The translations under genes and the position numbers were made by a program. The notes under the pieces are model-generated. The model was not told the origin of the DNA, made no database searches, and saw only the letters and a program-made list of their open reading frames with translations. Below are positions 1 to 5,131 of a stretch of DNA of 7,056 nt, in pieces. Each line of letters starts with the position of its first letter. Position 1 is the stretch's first letter. Source of the DNA: Candidatus Sumerlaeota bacterium (GTDB lineage: Bacteria; Sumerlaeota; T1SED10-198M); assembly GCA_003554345.1 (NCBI GenBank), contig PWGE01000143.1:1-7056 (forward strand), written 5' to 3'.

Positions 1-311
1 GGCTTCCTATTGATGCAAAACCTCATTACTATTTCCCGTATAATGGGCAATATCACCGAATGCACAACTTGAGTCGTTCTTCATATACTCATGCCGAGGT
101 CAGGAAGTCTGTAATAAGTATCTCTCCTTCTTTATGAGAGCCTTTATCGCCATCCATCTTGTTTTTTTCCTAACAACGGCCATTCAAGAAGACTTTTTCT
201 CTCCCTTCATGCTGCTTTACATAAACAGATGAACTTTTGCCCTGAAAATATCATAATTGAGTTATAATAATAACAGGAGCTGTGAATATAACGTAATAAC
301 AGAGGGTAAAA
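1..311. other. Left-edge stretch with no confident gene
   Basis: I see no well-supported gene here. One forward frame is open from base 3 to a TGA at 135-137 (44 codons, no start inside the window needed) and could be the C-terminal tail of a gene beginning to the left. At this base composition such a stretch can occur by chance, and I recognise no motif in it. The minus strand is broken by stops in all frames at short intervals, with one unremarkable open run of about 53 codons between 92 and 250. The right-hand part (about 240-311) is AT-rich and serves as the upstream region of the gene that starts at 312. Confidence 0.4.
263..268 (+). promoter_or_regulatory. Candidate -10 box for the gene at 312
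   Basis: A perfect TATAAT lies 43 bases before the GTG start at 312. The best upstream -35-like hexamer, TTGCCC at 237-242, is 20 bases away, longer than the usual 16-18, so only the -10 element is convincing. A sigma-70-type promoter is plausible by position, but such hexamers are common in AT-rich DNA. Confidence 0.35.
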
Positions 312-722
312 GTGAAACTTAAAAATTTACGCCTCAGTCATCTTCTTGTAGTGGTGTCAATAACGGCTGCCATTATCATCTGGAACGCGGTTATCATACC
401 GGTTCAACAGAGAAAACAAGAATATACAGGTACCATCACCGAATTATCCAGACAGTGGAGATGGTGGCAAGGAAGGAATGATTACCGCAGTACCACTCAT
501 CATCGCTACAACCATTACTGGCATATTGAAGGCGACGATGGGGAAGAGTACCGAATAAAATTAGGATATCACCGATGGAAAGAGGGTAAGCCCGGCCTGC
601 CGGTAAAAAAAGAGTCTGGCGAACGCTGGCCCGTTATAGACACACCGGAATATCGAGAACAACAGCAAAAAAGAGAAGAAACCAAAAGGTATCTTTTAGA
701 CCAATTATTCCGTTCAGAGTAG
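312..722 (+). CDS. Hypothetical single-pass membrane-anchored protein, 136 aa
   Basis: I do not recognise this protein. It starts at a GTG preceded by AGAGGG (301-306) at 5-base spacing, which is why I accept the non-ATG start. Residues about 8-30 form one hydrophobic segment after a short basic N-terminus (MKLKNLR), so it is either an uncleaved signal anchor or a single transmembrane helix. The remaining ~105 residues are very polar, lack cysteine, and are rich in Trp, His, Arg and Tyr (a QWRWWQGRND stretch, then a cluster of His/Tyr). They include an IEGDDGEEYRIKLGYHRW segment that looks like a short beta hairpin carrying an acidic turn. The C-terminal ~25 residues are charged and probably helical. 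By inference the soluble part lies outside the cytoplasmic membrane as a small beta domain. The gene stands alone, converges on the lacI-type gene and has no visible functional link to the transport operon. The last codons are part of a 13-bp tandem duplication. Confidence 0.7.
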   Translation: MKLKNLRLSHLLVVVSITAAIIIWNAVIIPVQQRKQEYTGTITELSRQWRWWQGRNDYRSTTHHRYNHYWHIEGDDGEEYRIKLGYHRWKEGKPGLPVKKESGERWPVIDTPEYREQQQKREETKRYLLDQLFRSE

Positions 723-738
723 CAATTCAGAGTAGCAA
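713..738 (+). repeat. 13-bp perfect tandem duplication across a stop codon
   Basis: TTCAGAGTAGCAA occurs twice in a row (713-725 and 726-738), followed by two further matching bases. The first copy contains the TAG stop of the preceding gene (720-722), so the second copy sits just outside the coding region. This is what replication slippage would leave. Because the unit is not a multiple of three, it may have changed or preserved the C-terminus depending on its origin. Confidence 0.9.
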
Positions 739-787
739 TTAGTTTCAAAGAATAGTTTGTGTTATTCTCACCAGAAGAAAGATGTCA

Positions 788-1822
788 TCACTCTTTCAAA
801 GGCGCACATGATTCTCTATGAACAAGTGAGGTGGGCAAATATCGCCGCTGGGGTACAAAAGAAGGTTTTTCAATAATTTCCAGTAACAATTCACTGGCAA
901 CCCGGCCAAGATCTTCCATGTTAAGCGTCACAGAACTGAGCTTGGGCTCACACAGTTCAGCAATAATTGTATTATCAAACCCTATAAGAGATAAATGACA
1001 GGGCACTGTTTTATGAAGTTTCTTCACAGCATTGCGGGCCCCTACCGCCATCCAGTCATTACAGGCTAAAATGGCCGTCGGTGGATGTGGCTCTAAAAGG
1101 CGCTCATGTACCTTTTTCATACTGTGTTGAACTGTTTCCAGGTCGTTGCCAGAAGGTATGGTTATAATATTTTCTTCTCTTATGGGAAAAGACTTTTTCC
1201 CCATAAAAGAAAGATAGTACTCCTCTTTCAGTGCCGAAGAATAGCTTTTACTACCCCGCAAAAGTGCAATATTCGTGTGCCCGAGTCCTGCCAGATATTC
1301 CAATGCTTCCATGGTTCCCCTTTTCTGATTATTAAGCACAAAGTTGCACTTTACCCCCTCATTGTAGGCATTAACCAGAACAAGCGGTGTTTCCCCGGAC
1401 ATTTTCTCATAAAATCCACTTAAAATATTAGGGGTGGAAGGATCAAGACAGATGATCCCTTCAACATTTTTTTCTATCAAACGATGAATATAGGCCCGCT
1501 CTTCTTTTTCCGAAGCCTCCGTATCACATAGAAATAAGGTAAAACCATGTGATTTCAGATAATTTTCGATACTGGTCACCACCACGGGAAAAAACACATT
1601 AATCAAACTGGGTACCAGTACTCCTACCGTGCGAGTCTTATTGGAAATCATGCCCCGCGCGAAATAATTGGGCTGAAACCTTCTTTTTGAAATAACCTCT
1701 TCCACTTTTCTACGGGTGGCATCATGGACAGGATAGTTATTGTTTATAACACGGGAAACTGTGGAAGTTGATACTCCTGCTTCACGAGCTATATCTTTAA
1801 TAGTAGGCTTTTTCTTTTTCAT
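788..1822 (-). CDS. LacI-family transcriptional regulator, 344 aa
   Basis: This is a full-length LacI/GalR-type repressor, normally a dimer or tetramer that binds palindromic operators and releases or tightens when a sugar or sugar derivative binds. Residues about 7-27 are the helix-turn-helix (TIKDIAREAGVSTSTVSRVI), with recognition-helix residues Thr-Ser-Thr as in RbsR-like members. Residues 50-60 are the hinge helix (QPNYFARGM). The Leu that normally inserts into the operator centre is Met58 here. Residues about 65-340 form the periplasmic-binding-protein-like sensor, with VGVLVPSLINVFF, the VEGIICLDPS strand, the LGHTNIALLRG segment, ACNDWMAVGA, LIGFDN and a C-terminal PTSLVHRES. The length is typical. 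The start has GAGGGAG about ten bases upstream on the minus strand. It is divergent from the secreted-protein/permease operon, 972 bp away, so it is the obvious candidate regulator for that operon. The ligand cannot be read from the sequence. Confidence 0.95.
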   Translation of the reverse strand: MKKKKPTIKDIAREAGVSTSTVSRVINNNYPVHDATRRKVEEVISKRRFQPNYFARGMISNKTRTVGVLVPSLINVFFPVVVTSIENYLKSHGFTLFLCDTEASEKEERAYIHRLIEKNVEGIICLDPSTPNILSGFYEKMSGETPLVLVNAYNEGVKCNFVLNNQKRGTMEALEYLAGLGHTNIALLRGSKSYSSALKEEYYLSFMGKKSFPIREENIITIPSGNDLETVQHSMKKVHERLLEPHPPTAILACNDWMAVGARNAVKKLHKTVPCHLSLIGFDNTIIAELCEPKLSSVTLNMEDLGRVASELLLEIIEKPSFVPQRRYLPTSLVHRESCAPLKE

Positions 1823-1854
1823 GTGGTGTTTACTCCCTCGTATAAGGATAAATT

Positions 1855-1860
1855 ATTATA
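1855..1860 (-). promoter_or_regulatory. Candidate -10 box for the LacI-type gene
   Basis: Read on the minus strand this is a perfect TATAAT, 32 bases before the start codon at 1822. The nearest -35-like hexamer, TTGAAA (1888-1883 on the minus strand), gives a 22-base spacer, too long for a classical sigma-70 promoter. The position is suitable but the support is partial. Confidence 0.3.
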
Positions 1861-2000
1861 ATCATCTTTATCAGTATATCCGTTTCAAATCTCTCTTTTT
1901 TTCTGTCGGTTGAAAATAAAAATAGCCTGAGGAGTCAAAAGTCAAAAAACTGCAGTCAAAATGGGAAAGAATGCCAGAAACCTGCTCCCGAGAAGTCAAG

Positions 2001-2015
2001 TTGCGCGGAGCGCAA
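2001..2015. repeat. Compact GC-rich inverted repeat (6-bp arms)
   Basis: TTGCGC and GCGCAA flank a three-base GGA loop. It is perfect and distinctly GC-rich compared with the AT-rich surroundings. No T-run follows it on either strand, so an intrinsic terminator is unlikely. It could be a protein-binding dyad or a structured piece of an untranslated transcript. Confidence 0.5.
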
Positions 2016-2144
2016 AAGAAAAGCACCCTCTGAAAAATTACAACTTTTAATATGTCAGTCATATACGTCCCGTCGTACTTATCGGTCCTATCAATCACAT
2101 TTATTCTGAAAATTCACTCTGGCGGATTCATTATTAGTGGCGCT

Positions 2145-2170
2145 GATGTTTGCGTGGGCGTAACAACATC
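2145..2170. repeat. Imperfect hairpin with bulge
   Basis: Bases 2145-2149 (GATGT) pair with 2166-2170 (ACATC). Inside, 2150-2154 (TTGCG) pairs with 2159-2163 (CGTAA), including one G-U pair, leaving a TGGG loop and a two-base bulge at 2164-2165. It is not followed by a T-run. It may be a structural element of an unannotated RNA or a chance fold. Confidence 0.35.
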
Positions 2171-2445
2171 CCTCTTATAACCTCCCTATTCTACTAAACA
2201 AAAAACTGATTCAGAATGTAACTCCACCCTCTTTGTTTCAAAAATAATAGCCGACCTTTTATAATCCGCACCTTCCATATAATAAAATTTTCAAACTTTT
2301 TGTCAAAATGTATCTTTTTTTATTTAAAAGTCACATAATGTTTCATTCATTTTTCTTTTTCGCATTATAATGCTCTTTATCTTGTGAAATCCGAGAAGAT
2401 TTCTTATGCCCTTATTATGGGCACAAAACAAATACTTTTATACAA

Positions 2446-2460
2446 ATGTAAGCGTTATCT
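2446..2460 (+). promoter_or_regulatory. cre-like / LacI-family half-conserved site
   Basis: ATGTAAGCGTTATCT matches the left and central part of the catabolite-response (CcpA/LacI family) consensus WTGNNARCGNWWWCAW but fails at the last two positions. As a dyad it is weak: about three of seven half-site pairs match around the central CG. It lies about 65 bases before the stronger tandem operators, a spacing at which LacI-family proteins could form a loop, but this is inference. Confidence 0.3.
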
Positions 2461-2481
2461 GTAAAATTTTACTATAAACAC

Positions 2482-2510
2482 TTGTAAAACAAAAATAAAA
2501 GTTTTTAATT
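2482..2510 (+). promoter_or_regulatory. Weak candidate promoter overlapped by operators
   Basis: TTGTAA (2482-2487) with a 17-base spacer leads to TTAATT (2505-2510). Both are poor to moderate matches to sigma-70 boxes. The attraction is position: the predicted start, near 2517, would fall within the operator-like palindrome at 2511-2528, the usual geometry for LacI-type repression. An alternative -10 is TATAAA at 2473-2478. I cannot choose between them from sequence. Confidence 0.2.
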
Positions 2511-2542
2511 ATAGAAACCGTTTTCTATGGAAACCTTTTCTA
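2511..2542 (+). promoter_or_regulatory. Tandem LacI-type operator-like palindromes
   Basis: The first site, ATAGAAACCGTTTTCTAT (2511-2528), is an 18-bp dyad centred on a CG step with eight of nine half-site positions symmetric, the form typical of LacI-family operators (AAAnCGnTTT core). It is followed immediately by a degenerate copy, ATGGAAACCTTTTCTAT (2526-2542), which lacks one central base and one symmetric position. The two share nearly the same sequence as a direct repeat with a 15-base offset, so adjacent dimers could bind cooperatively on nearly the same or closely rotated faces. The nearby LacI-type protein is the likely binder by context, since this is the only strong dyad of the class in the window. 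Confidence 0.6.
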
Positions 2543-2710
2543 TGAGTCCAAAAAAGTCGCAAAAACATATTTTCCCGGCTGGTAAAAGCTTAAACTTCTT
2601 TCCAGAAATTACATTATTTAACAACTCAGGCAACTGTTCAATGACCTCTTATGCATGCCACCTCAATTATATTATGGCAAAAAAAAATAAACAGAGGGCG
2701 TTATTTTGTA

Positions 2711-2752
2711 AAACAAGAATGTTTGACATGTCTTGTTTATTGCACTTGTTTT
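2711..2752 (+). promoter_or_regulatory. Leader hairpin with an alternative pairing arm
   Basis: AAACAAGA (2711-2718) pairs with TCTTGTTT (2731-2738), and within it ATGT (2719-2722) pairs with ACAT (2726-2729) around a TTG loop. This gives a 12-bp stem broken only by one bulged G at 2730. A second arm, CTTGTTTT (2745-2752), is exactly complementary to AAAACAAG (2710-2717), so the left arm can form either of two mutually exclusive stems. The structure ends about 30 bases before the AGGAGG of the secreted-protein gene. It lacks a clean T-run, so I read it as an mRNA-stabilising or regulatory leader stem rather than a terminator. A TTGACA at 2723-2728 inside it has no -10 partner. Confidence 0.45.
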
Positions 2753-2794
2753 CAAAATATTTTACAGGAAAGCAAATCAAAGGAGGAACGATAC

Positions 2795-4960
2795 ATGAAA
2801 AGATCAGCAATTGTATTGCTTGTTCTATTGACTGTTTTTTCTTTAAACGCAGCGATTGAACAAGGATGGTCAGTTCGAGAGACAGATGTCGATTGGCTCG
2901 AAGCAGAGGGTGATACCACCCGCGGCGCTTCCTTTAACCCCGACACCGGAAATGTGATCGTGGTAACCCGTGCACCGGAACCTGCGGTTAAGGTGCTGGA
3001 TGGCTCTACAGGTGACCTTATTAAAAACTTGACAGAACCTGTGGATGGTTATTCAGGTGAACTGGCTATCAACAAGGTTAAGGTTTCTCAAGACGGAATG
3101 ATTTTTGTCAGCAACCTGACAGAAAACGGCTCGGATCCAGTGGTTTATATCTGGGAAGGTGAAAGTGATTCAGACCCTGTTGCATATTCTGCACAGGATA
3201 CAGGTAATCGTGTAGGTGACCAGATAGCACTTGCGGAAGATGATGATTTCATATATTACATCATAGGCTCTCATAAACCATTTGATGAAAATAATCTTCA
3301 AAATAATTTTCTTAAATTAACCTATGATACATCTAACAGTACTGTGACTGATGAACTCATACCTTTCGAAGTCAGAAGCTATGAAAGCCCCCTCTATTCA
3401 CTTGATTATGACCTGGAAAACGACATGTTGTATGGTACTGCCGGAACATGGAACCCCCGGATGGAATTTTACCATAATGTTGACGGAACCTATGAATATC
3501 AACATCGTACCGTCTCATTCGAAGGAAATCAAAGTGCGTTGAGTAATTTGTATGGCACAGGCAATCACGAATTGGTGGTAAGAGCTCCCATGCATGTCTG
3601 GGCACCTGAAGATATTTATCTGAGAGGATTTATCGACAAAAAAGCAGGGGGAACTCCCGGCGCAGACTATTTAGAATTGGCTGATTTTCCTCTCAGCACT
3701 CATAGCAATGATTTTAACTCTAACAACACCTATCACGGATATGAAGTGGAACTTTTCGACCTTGATGAAGATCACTATGGATTAATGGTTATGGTTACAA
3801 ATAATTTTGTGGAAATGTACACCATTTCTAAAGAGGCCGTTCAGGAAACAATCGATGCTCATTTTTCCATTGAAGAACTCTGGGCTGTACGTGACACTGA
3901 TGTCGACTGGCTTGAAGAAGAGGGCGATGAAACCAGAGGAGCCTCATTCAATCCAGATACCGGTAATGTGATTGTAGCTACCCGGCCACCGGTTCCTGCT
4001 GTAAAGGTACTAAACGGGACAACCGGGGAAGTTATGAAGGAACTTGATGAACCAGCCGGGGGATATTCCGGGGGAGACTTTGAAATATCTAAGGTAAAAG
4101 TTTCCCAGGATGGCATGATTTTTATCAGTAACCTGACAACAGATGGTTCCGAGGCAACAGTTTATATCTGGGACAGTGAGGAAGATACCGATCCCGAAGT
4201 CTATACACCCCAGAACCCTGGTAACCGAGTCGGTGATCAGGTCGCCATCGCTGAAGATGAAGATAATATCTTTTTTATTATTGCCACTCATCTGGATTTT
4301 GCAGAAGATAACGTGGTACAGAATTACCTGAAGATCATATATGACAAAACAGACAACACCATAACTGATGAACTCATCCCTTTTGAAATTAATCATTGGA
4401 TTACAGAAGATGAAAATGAGTGGGAAGCACGTCGTTTGTATTCTCTTAATTATGACCTGAAAAACGATATGCTTTATGGAACAGGCGGTTGGTGGAATCC
4501 ACACCTCGATTTCTATCATAACGTCAATGGAACGTATGAATTTCTCCATGCCACTGACTCAGTAGGTGGTAACCAGAGCGCTCTGACCAATCTCTTCCCT
4601 CTCCAGATGAAAGGTCTGGGTGAATATGCATTGATCGCAAGAGCTCCTATGCAGGAATGGGCTGCTGAAGATATTTACCTTCATGCATTTATTGACGGAC
4701 ATCCAAAAAATATTCCAGGAGCAGAATTTACAGAGTTAGCCAGTGGCGATTTCAGTACAGATCCCAATACTGTTTTCAACTATAATGGCAACTATGCTTA
4801 TGAAGTGGAGCTTTTTGAACTGGATGAAAATAATATTGGCATTTTGCTCATGATAACGAATAATGTTGTAGGCATGTACACCGTTTCTAAAGATGCTGTT
4901 CTTTCTGTCCTTGATGATGAGGTGCCAACTTTTTCACCCTACTGGAATCTTTTTGAATAA
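2795..4960 (+). CDS. Secreted twin-domain (DUF4623-like, propeller-like) protein, 721 aa
   Basis: This is a predicted secreted protein of unknown function. I start it at ATG 2795 because AAAGGAGG (2779-2786) lies 8 bases upstream and the first residues form a classic signal peptide: MKR, a hydrophobic core (residues 4-17), then NAA with likely cleavage after Ala19 or Ala20. The in-frame upstream ATG at 2651 would bury this signal and has no ribosome site. There is no lipobox cysteine. The mature part is two copies of one domain, residues about 22-354 and 360-707, with a short C-terminal tail. Each copy has a DVDWLE-x3-GD-x-TRGASFNPDTGNV opening, a VKVSQDGMIF.SNLT segment, NRVGDQ, TDELIPFE, NDMLYGT, a W/F-rich FYHNV.GTYE, GNQSAL, RAP and EDIYL, and an acidic YEVELF.LDE ending. 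The SNLT...YIW...NRVGDQ pattern recalls DUF4623-type beta-rich secreted proteins, from memory and not from a search. It is acidic, with many Asp/Asn-Gly turns, fitting an extracytoplasmic beta-propeller that could bind glycans or metal. It heads an operon with sugar-type permeases. It is not a recognisable solute-binding protein or glycosidase. Confidence 0.88.
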   Translation: MKRSAIVLLVLLTVFSLNAAIEQGWSVRETDVDWLEAEGDTTRGASFNPDTGNVIVVTRAPEPAVKVLDGSTGDLIKNLTEPVDGYSGELAINKVKVSQDGMIFVSNLTENGSDPVVYIWEGESDSDPVAYSAQDTGNRVGDQIALAEDDDFIYYIIGSHKPFDENNLQNNFLKLTYDTSNSTVTDELIPFEVRSYESPLYSLDYDLENDMLYGTAGTWNPRMEFYHNVDGTYEYQHRTVSFEGNQSALSNLYGTGNHELVVRAPMHVWAPEDIYLRGFIDKKAGGTPGADYLELADFPLSTHSNDFNSNNTYHGYEVELFDLDEDHYGLMVMVTNNFVEMYTISKEAVQETIDAHFSIEELWAVRDTDVDWLEEEGDETRGASFNPDTGNVIVATRPPVPAVKVLNGTTGEVMKELDEPAGGYSGGDFEISKVKVSQDGMIFISNLTTDGSEATVYIWDSEEDTDPEVYTPQNPGNRVGDQVAIAEDEDNIFFIIATHLDFAEDNVVQNYLKIIYDKTDNTITDELIPFEINHWITEDENEWEARRLYSLNYDLKNDMLYGTGGWWNPHLDFYHNVNGTYEFLHATDSVGGNQSALTNLFPLQMKGLGEYALIARAPMQEWAAEDIYLHAFIDGHPKNIPGAEFTELASGDFSTDPNTVFNYNGNYAYEVELFELDENNIGILLMITNNVVGMYTVSKDAVLSVLDDEVPTFSPYWNLFE
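2858..3856 (+). repeat. First copy of the duplicated domain (coding)
   Basis: This copy encodes residues about 22-354 of the secreted protein. By eye, well over half of its residues match the second copy, with the strongest blocks at the start (DVDWLE, TRGASFNPDTGNVIV), at KVKVSQDGMIF, at NRVGDQ and at TDELIPFE. The DNA has diverged more than the protein, so the duplication is old and maintained by selection on protein sequence. Confidence 0.9.
3872..4915 (+). repeat. Second copy of the duplicated domain (coding)
   Basis: This copy encodes residues about 360-707. Relative to the first copy it carries an extra acidic segment (ITEDENEWEA, around bases 4399-4428) after the TDELIPFE block, a few added residues in the LFPLQMKGLGE region, and one or two residues at GYSGGDF. 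The insertions fall in apparent surface loops, suggesting that the two domains differ in ligand or partner contacts. Confidence 0.9.
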
Positions 4961-4976
4961 AAAAATATTATGATCC

Positions 4977-5019
4977 AGGAAGTGCTCCCTCCGAAAAAAC
5001 TCAAGAGGGAGCGCTTCCT
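4977..5019 (+). terminator. Intercistronic stem-loop (partial terminator or mRNA processing/stability element)
   Basis: AGGAAGTGCTCCCTC (4977-4991) pairs along its whole 15-base length with GAGGGAGCGCTTCCT (5005-5019), with a single G-U pair and a 13-base A-rich loop. It begins 16 bases after the secreted-protein stop codon. Only two or three T residues follow before TACG, so it is not a strong intrinsic terminator. Such stems after the first, highly translated gene of a sugar ABC operon often protect the upstream message and lower downstream expression (as between malE and malF). That comparison is by family knowledge; the role here is inferred. Confidence 0.65.
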
Positions 5020-5040
5020 TTACGAAAAAGACGAACACAT

Positions 5041-5130
5041 ATGAAAAAACTTCAAACCACACAAACAGGCGTGACGCTACTTGAGTCATCAATTACAATG
5101 TACGCCTGGCATTTTTATCAAAGGTTATAA
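5041..5130 (+). CDS. Possible 29-aa small ORF with prepilin-like N-terminus
   Basis: ATG 5041 opens a 29-codon frame (MKKLQTTQTGVTLLESSITM...) that ends in TAA at 5128-5130, one base before the lipoprotein ATG at 5132. The GVTLLES stretch resembles the type IV prepilin cleavage site (G, then F/V-T-L-x-E), but the hydrophobic helix that should follow is replaced by a short aromatic tail. There is no good Shine-Dalgarno site. It may be a chance frame, a remnant of a pilin-like gene, or a translational-coupling leader. I give it low weight. Confidence 0.15.
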   Translation: MKKLQTTQTGVTLLESSITMYAWHFYQRL

Positions 5131-5131
5131 A

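Larger units (their letters stand above)
1823..2794. other. Long divergent intergenic region with regulatory-looking repeats
   Basis: This 972-bp stretch between the LacI-type gene and the secreted-protein gene shows no convincing protein-coding gene. It is AT-rich, particularly from about 2260 onward. From left to right it holds four AGTCAA-type motifs (1933-1999), a compact GC-rich hairpin (2001-2015), an imperfect hairpin (2145-2170), a perfect TATAAT (2366-2371) without a fitting -35 box, two small adjacent inverted repeats (2386-2403 and 2407-2423), a cre-like site (2446-2460), tandem LacI-type operator-like sites (2511-2542) and a strong hairpin near the ribosome binding site (2711-2738). 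If transcription starts near the operators, the first operon gene has an untranslated leader of roughly 250-280 bases. Confidence 0.6.

Noticed and set aside
749-768. Bidirectional terminator between the converging genes (AGAATA/TATTCT, 8-base loop)
   Set aside because: It has only six A-T-rich pairs and no T-run on either side; it is too weak to call.
1106-1423. 105-codon forward frame opposite the LacI-type gene
   Set aside because: It is a shadow of the LacI-family coding sequence, which has clear domain evidence on the other strand.
1871-2098. 75-codon minus-strand frame in the intergenic region, GTG start
   Set aside because: There is no ribosome site, no recognisable motif, and the composition is unlike neighbouring proteins. 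It runs through the AGTCAA repeats and the GC-rich hairpin.
2103-2217. 8-bp inverted repeat (ATTCTGAA at 2103-2110 and TTCAGAAT at 2210-2217) as ends of a tiny mobile element
   Set aside because: The arms are short, there are no flanking target duplications, and the 99 bases between contain no transposon-like feature; chance is sufficient.
2382-2403. CRP-type site suggested by TGTGA at 2383-2387
   Set aside because: The required second half-site TCACA is absent; only the small GAAATC/GATTTC dyad is present.
2723-2728. Perfect TTGACA as a -35 box
   Set aside because: No acceptable -10 hexamer lies 16-19 bases downstream, and the hexamer is part of the leader hairpin loop and stem.
2651-2794. 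Longer N-terminus for the secreted protein starting at ATG 2651 (48 extra residues)
   Set aside because: It would place a signal peptide inside the protein, has no ribosome site and runs through the leader hairpin. ATG 2795 has AAAGGAGG at ideal spacing and begins a textbook signal peptide.
2527-2859. 110-codon forward frame starting within the operators
   Set aside because: It overlaps the signal-peptide region of the secreted protein in another frame, has no ribosome site and gives a low-complexity, Phe/Lys/Ser-rich translation typical of AT-rich non-coding DNA.
4010-4549. 179-codon minus-strand frame opposite the secreted protein
   Set aside because: It lies wholly within the second domain copy, whose forward frame is supported by the match to copy one. 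The reverse translation is not protein-like.
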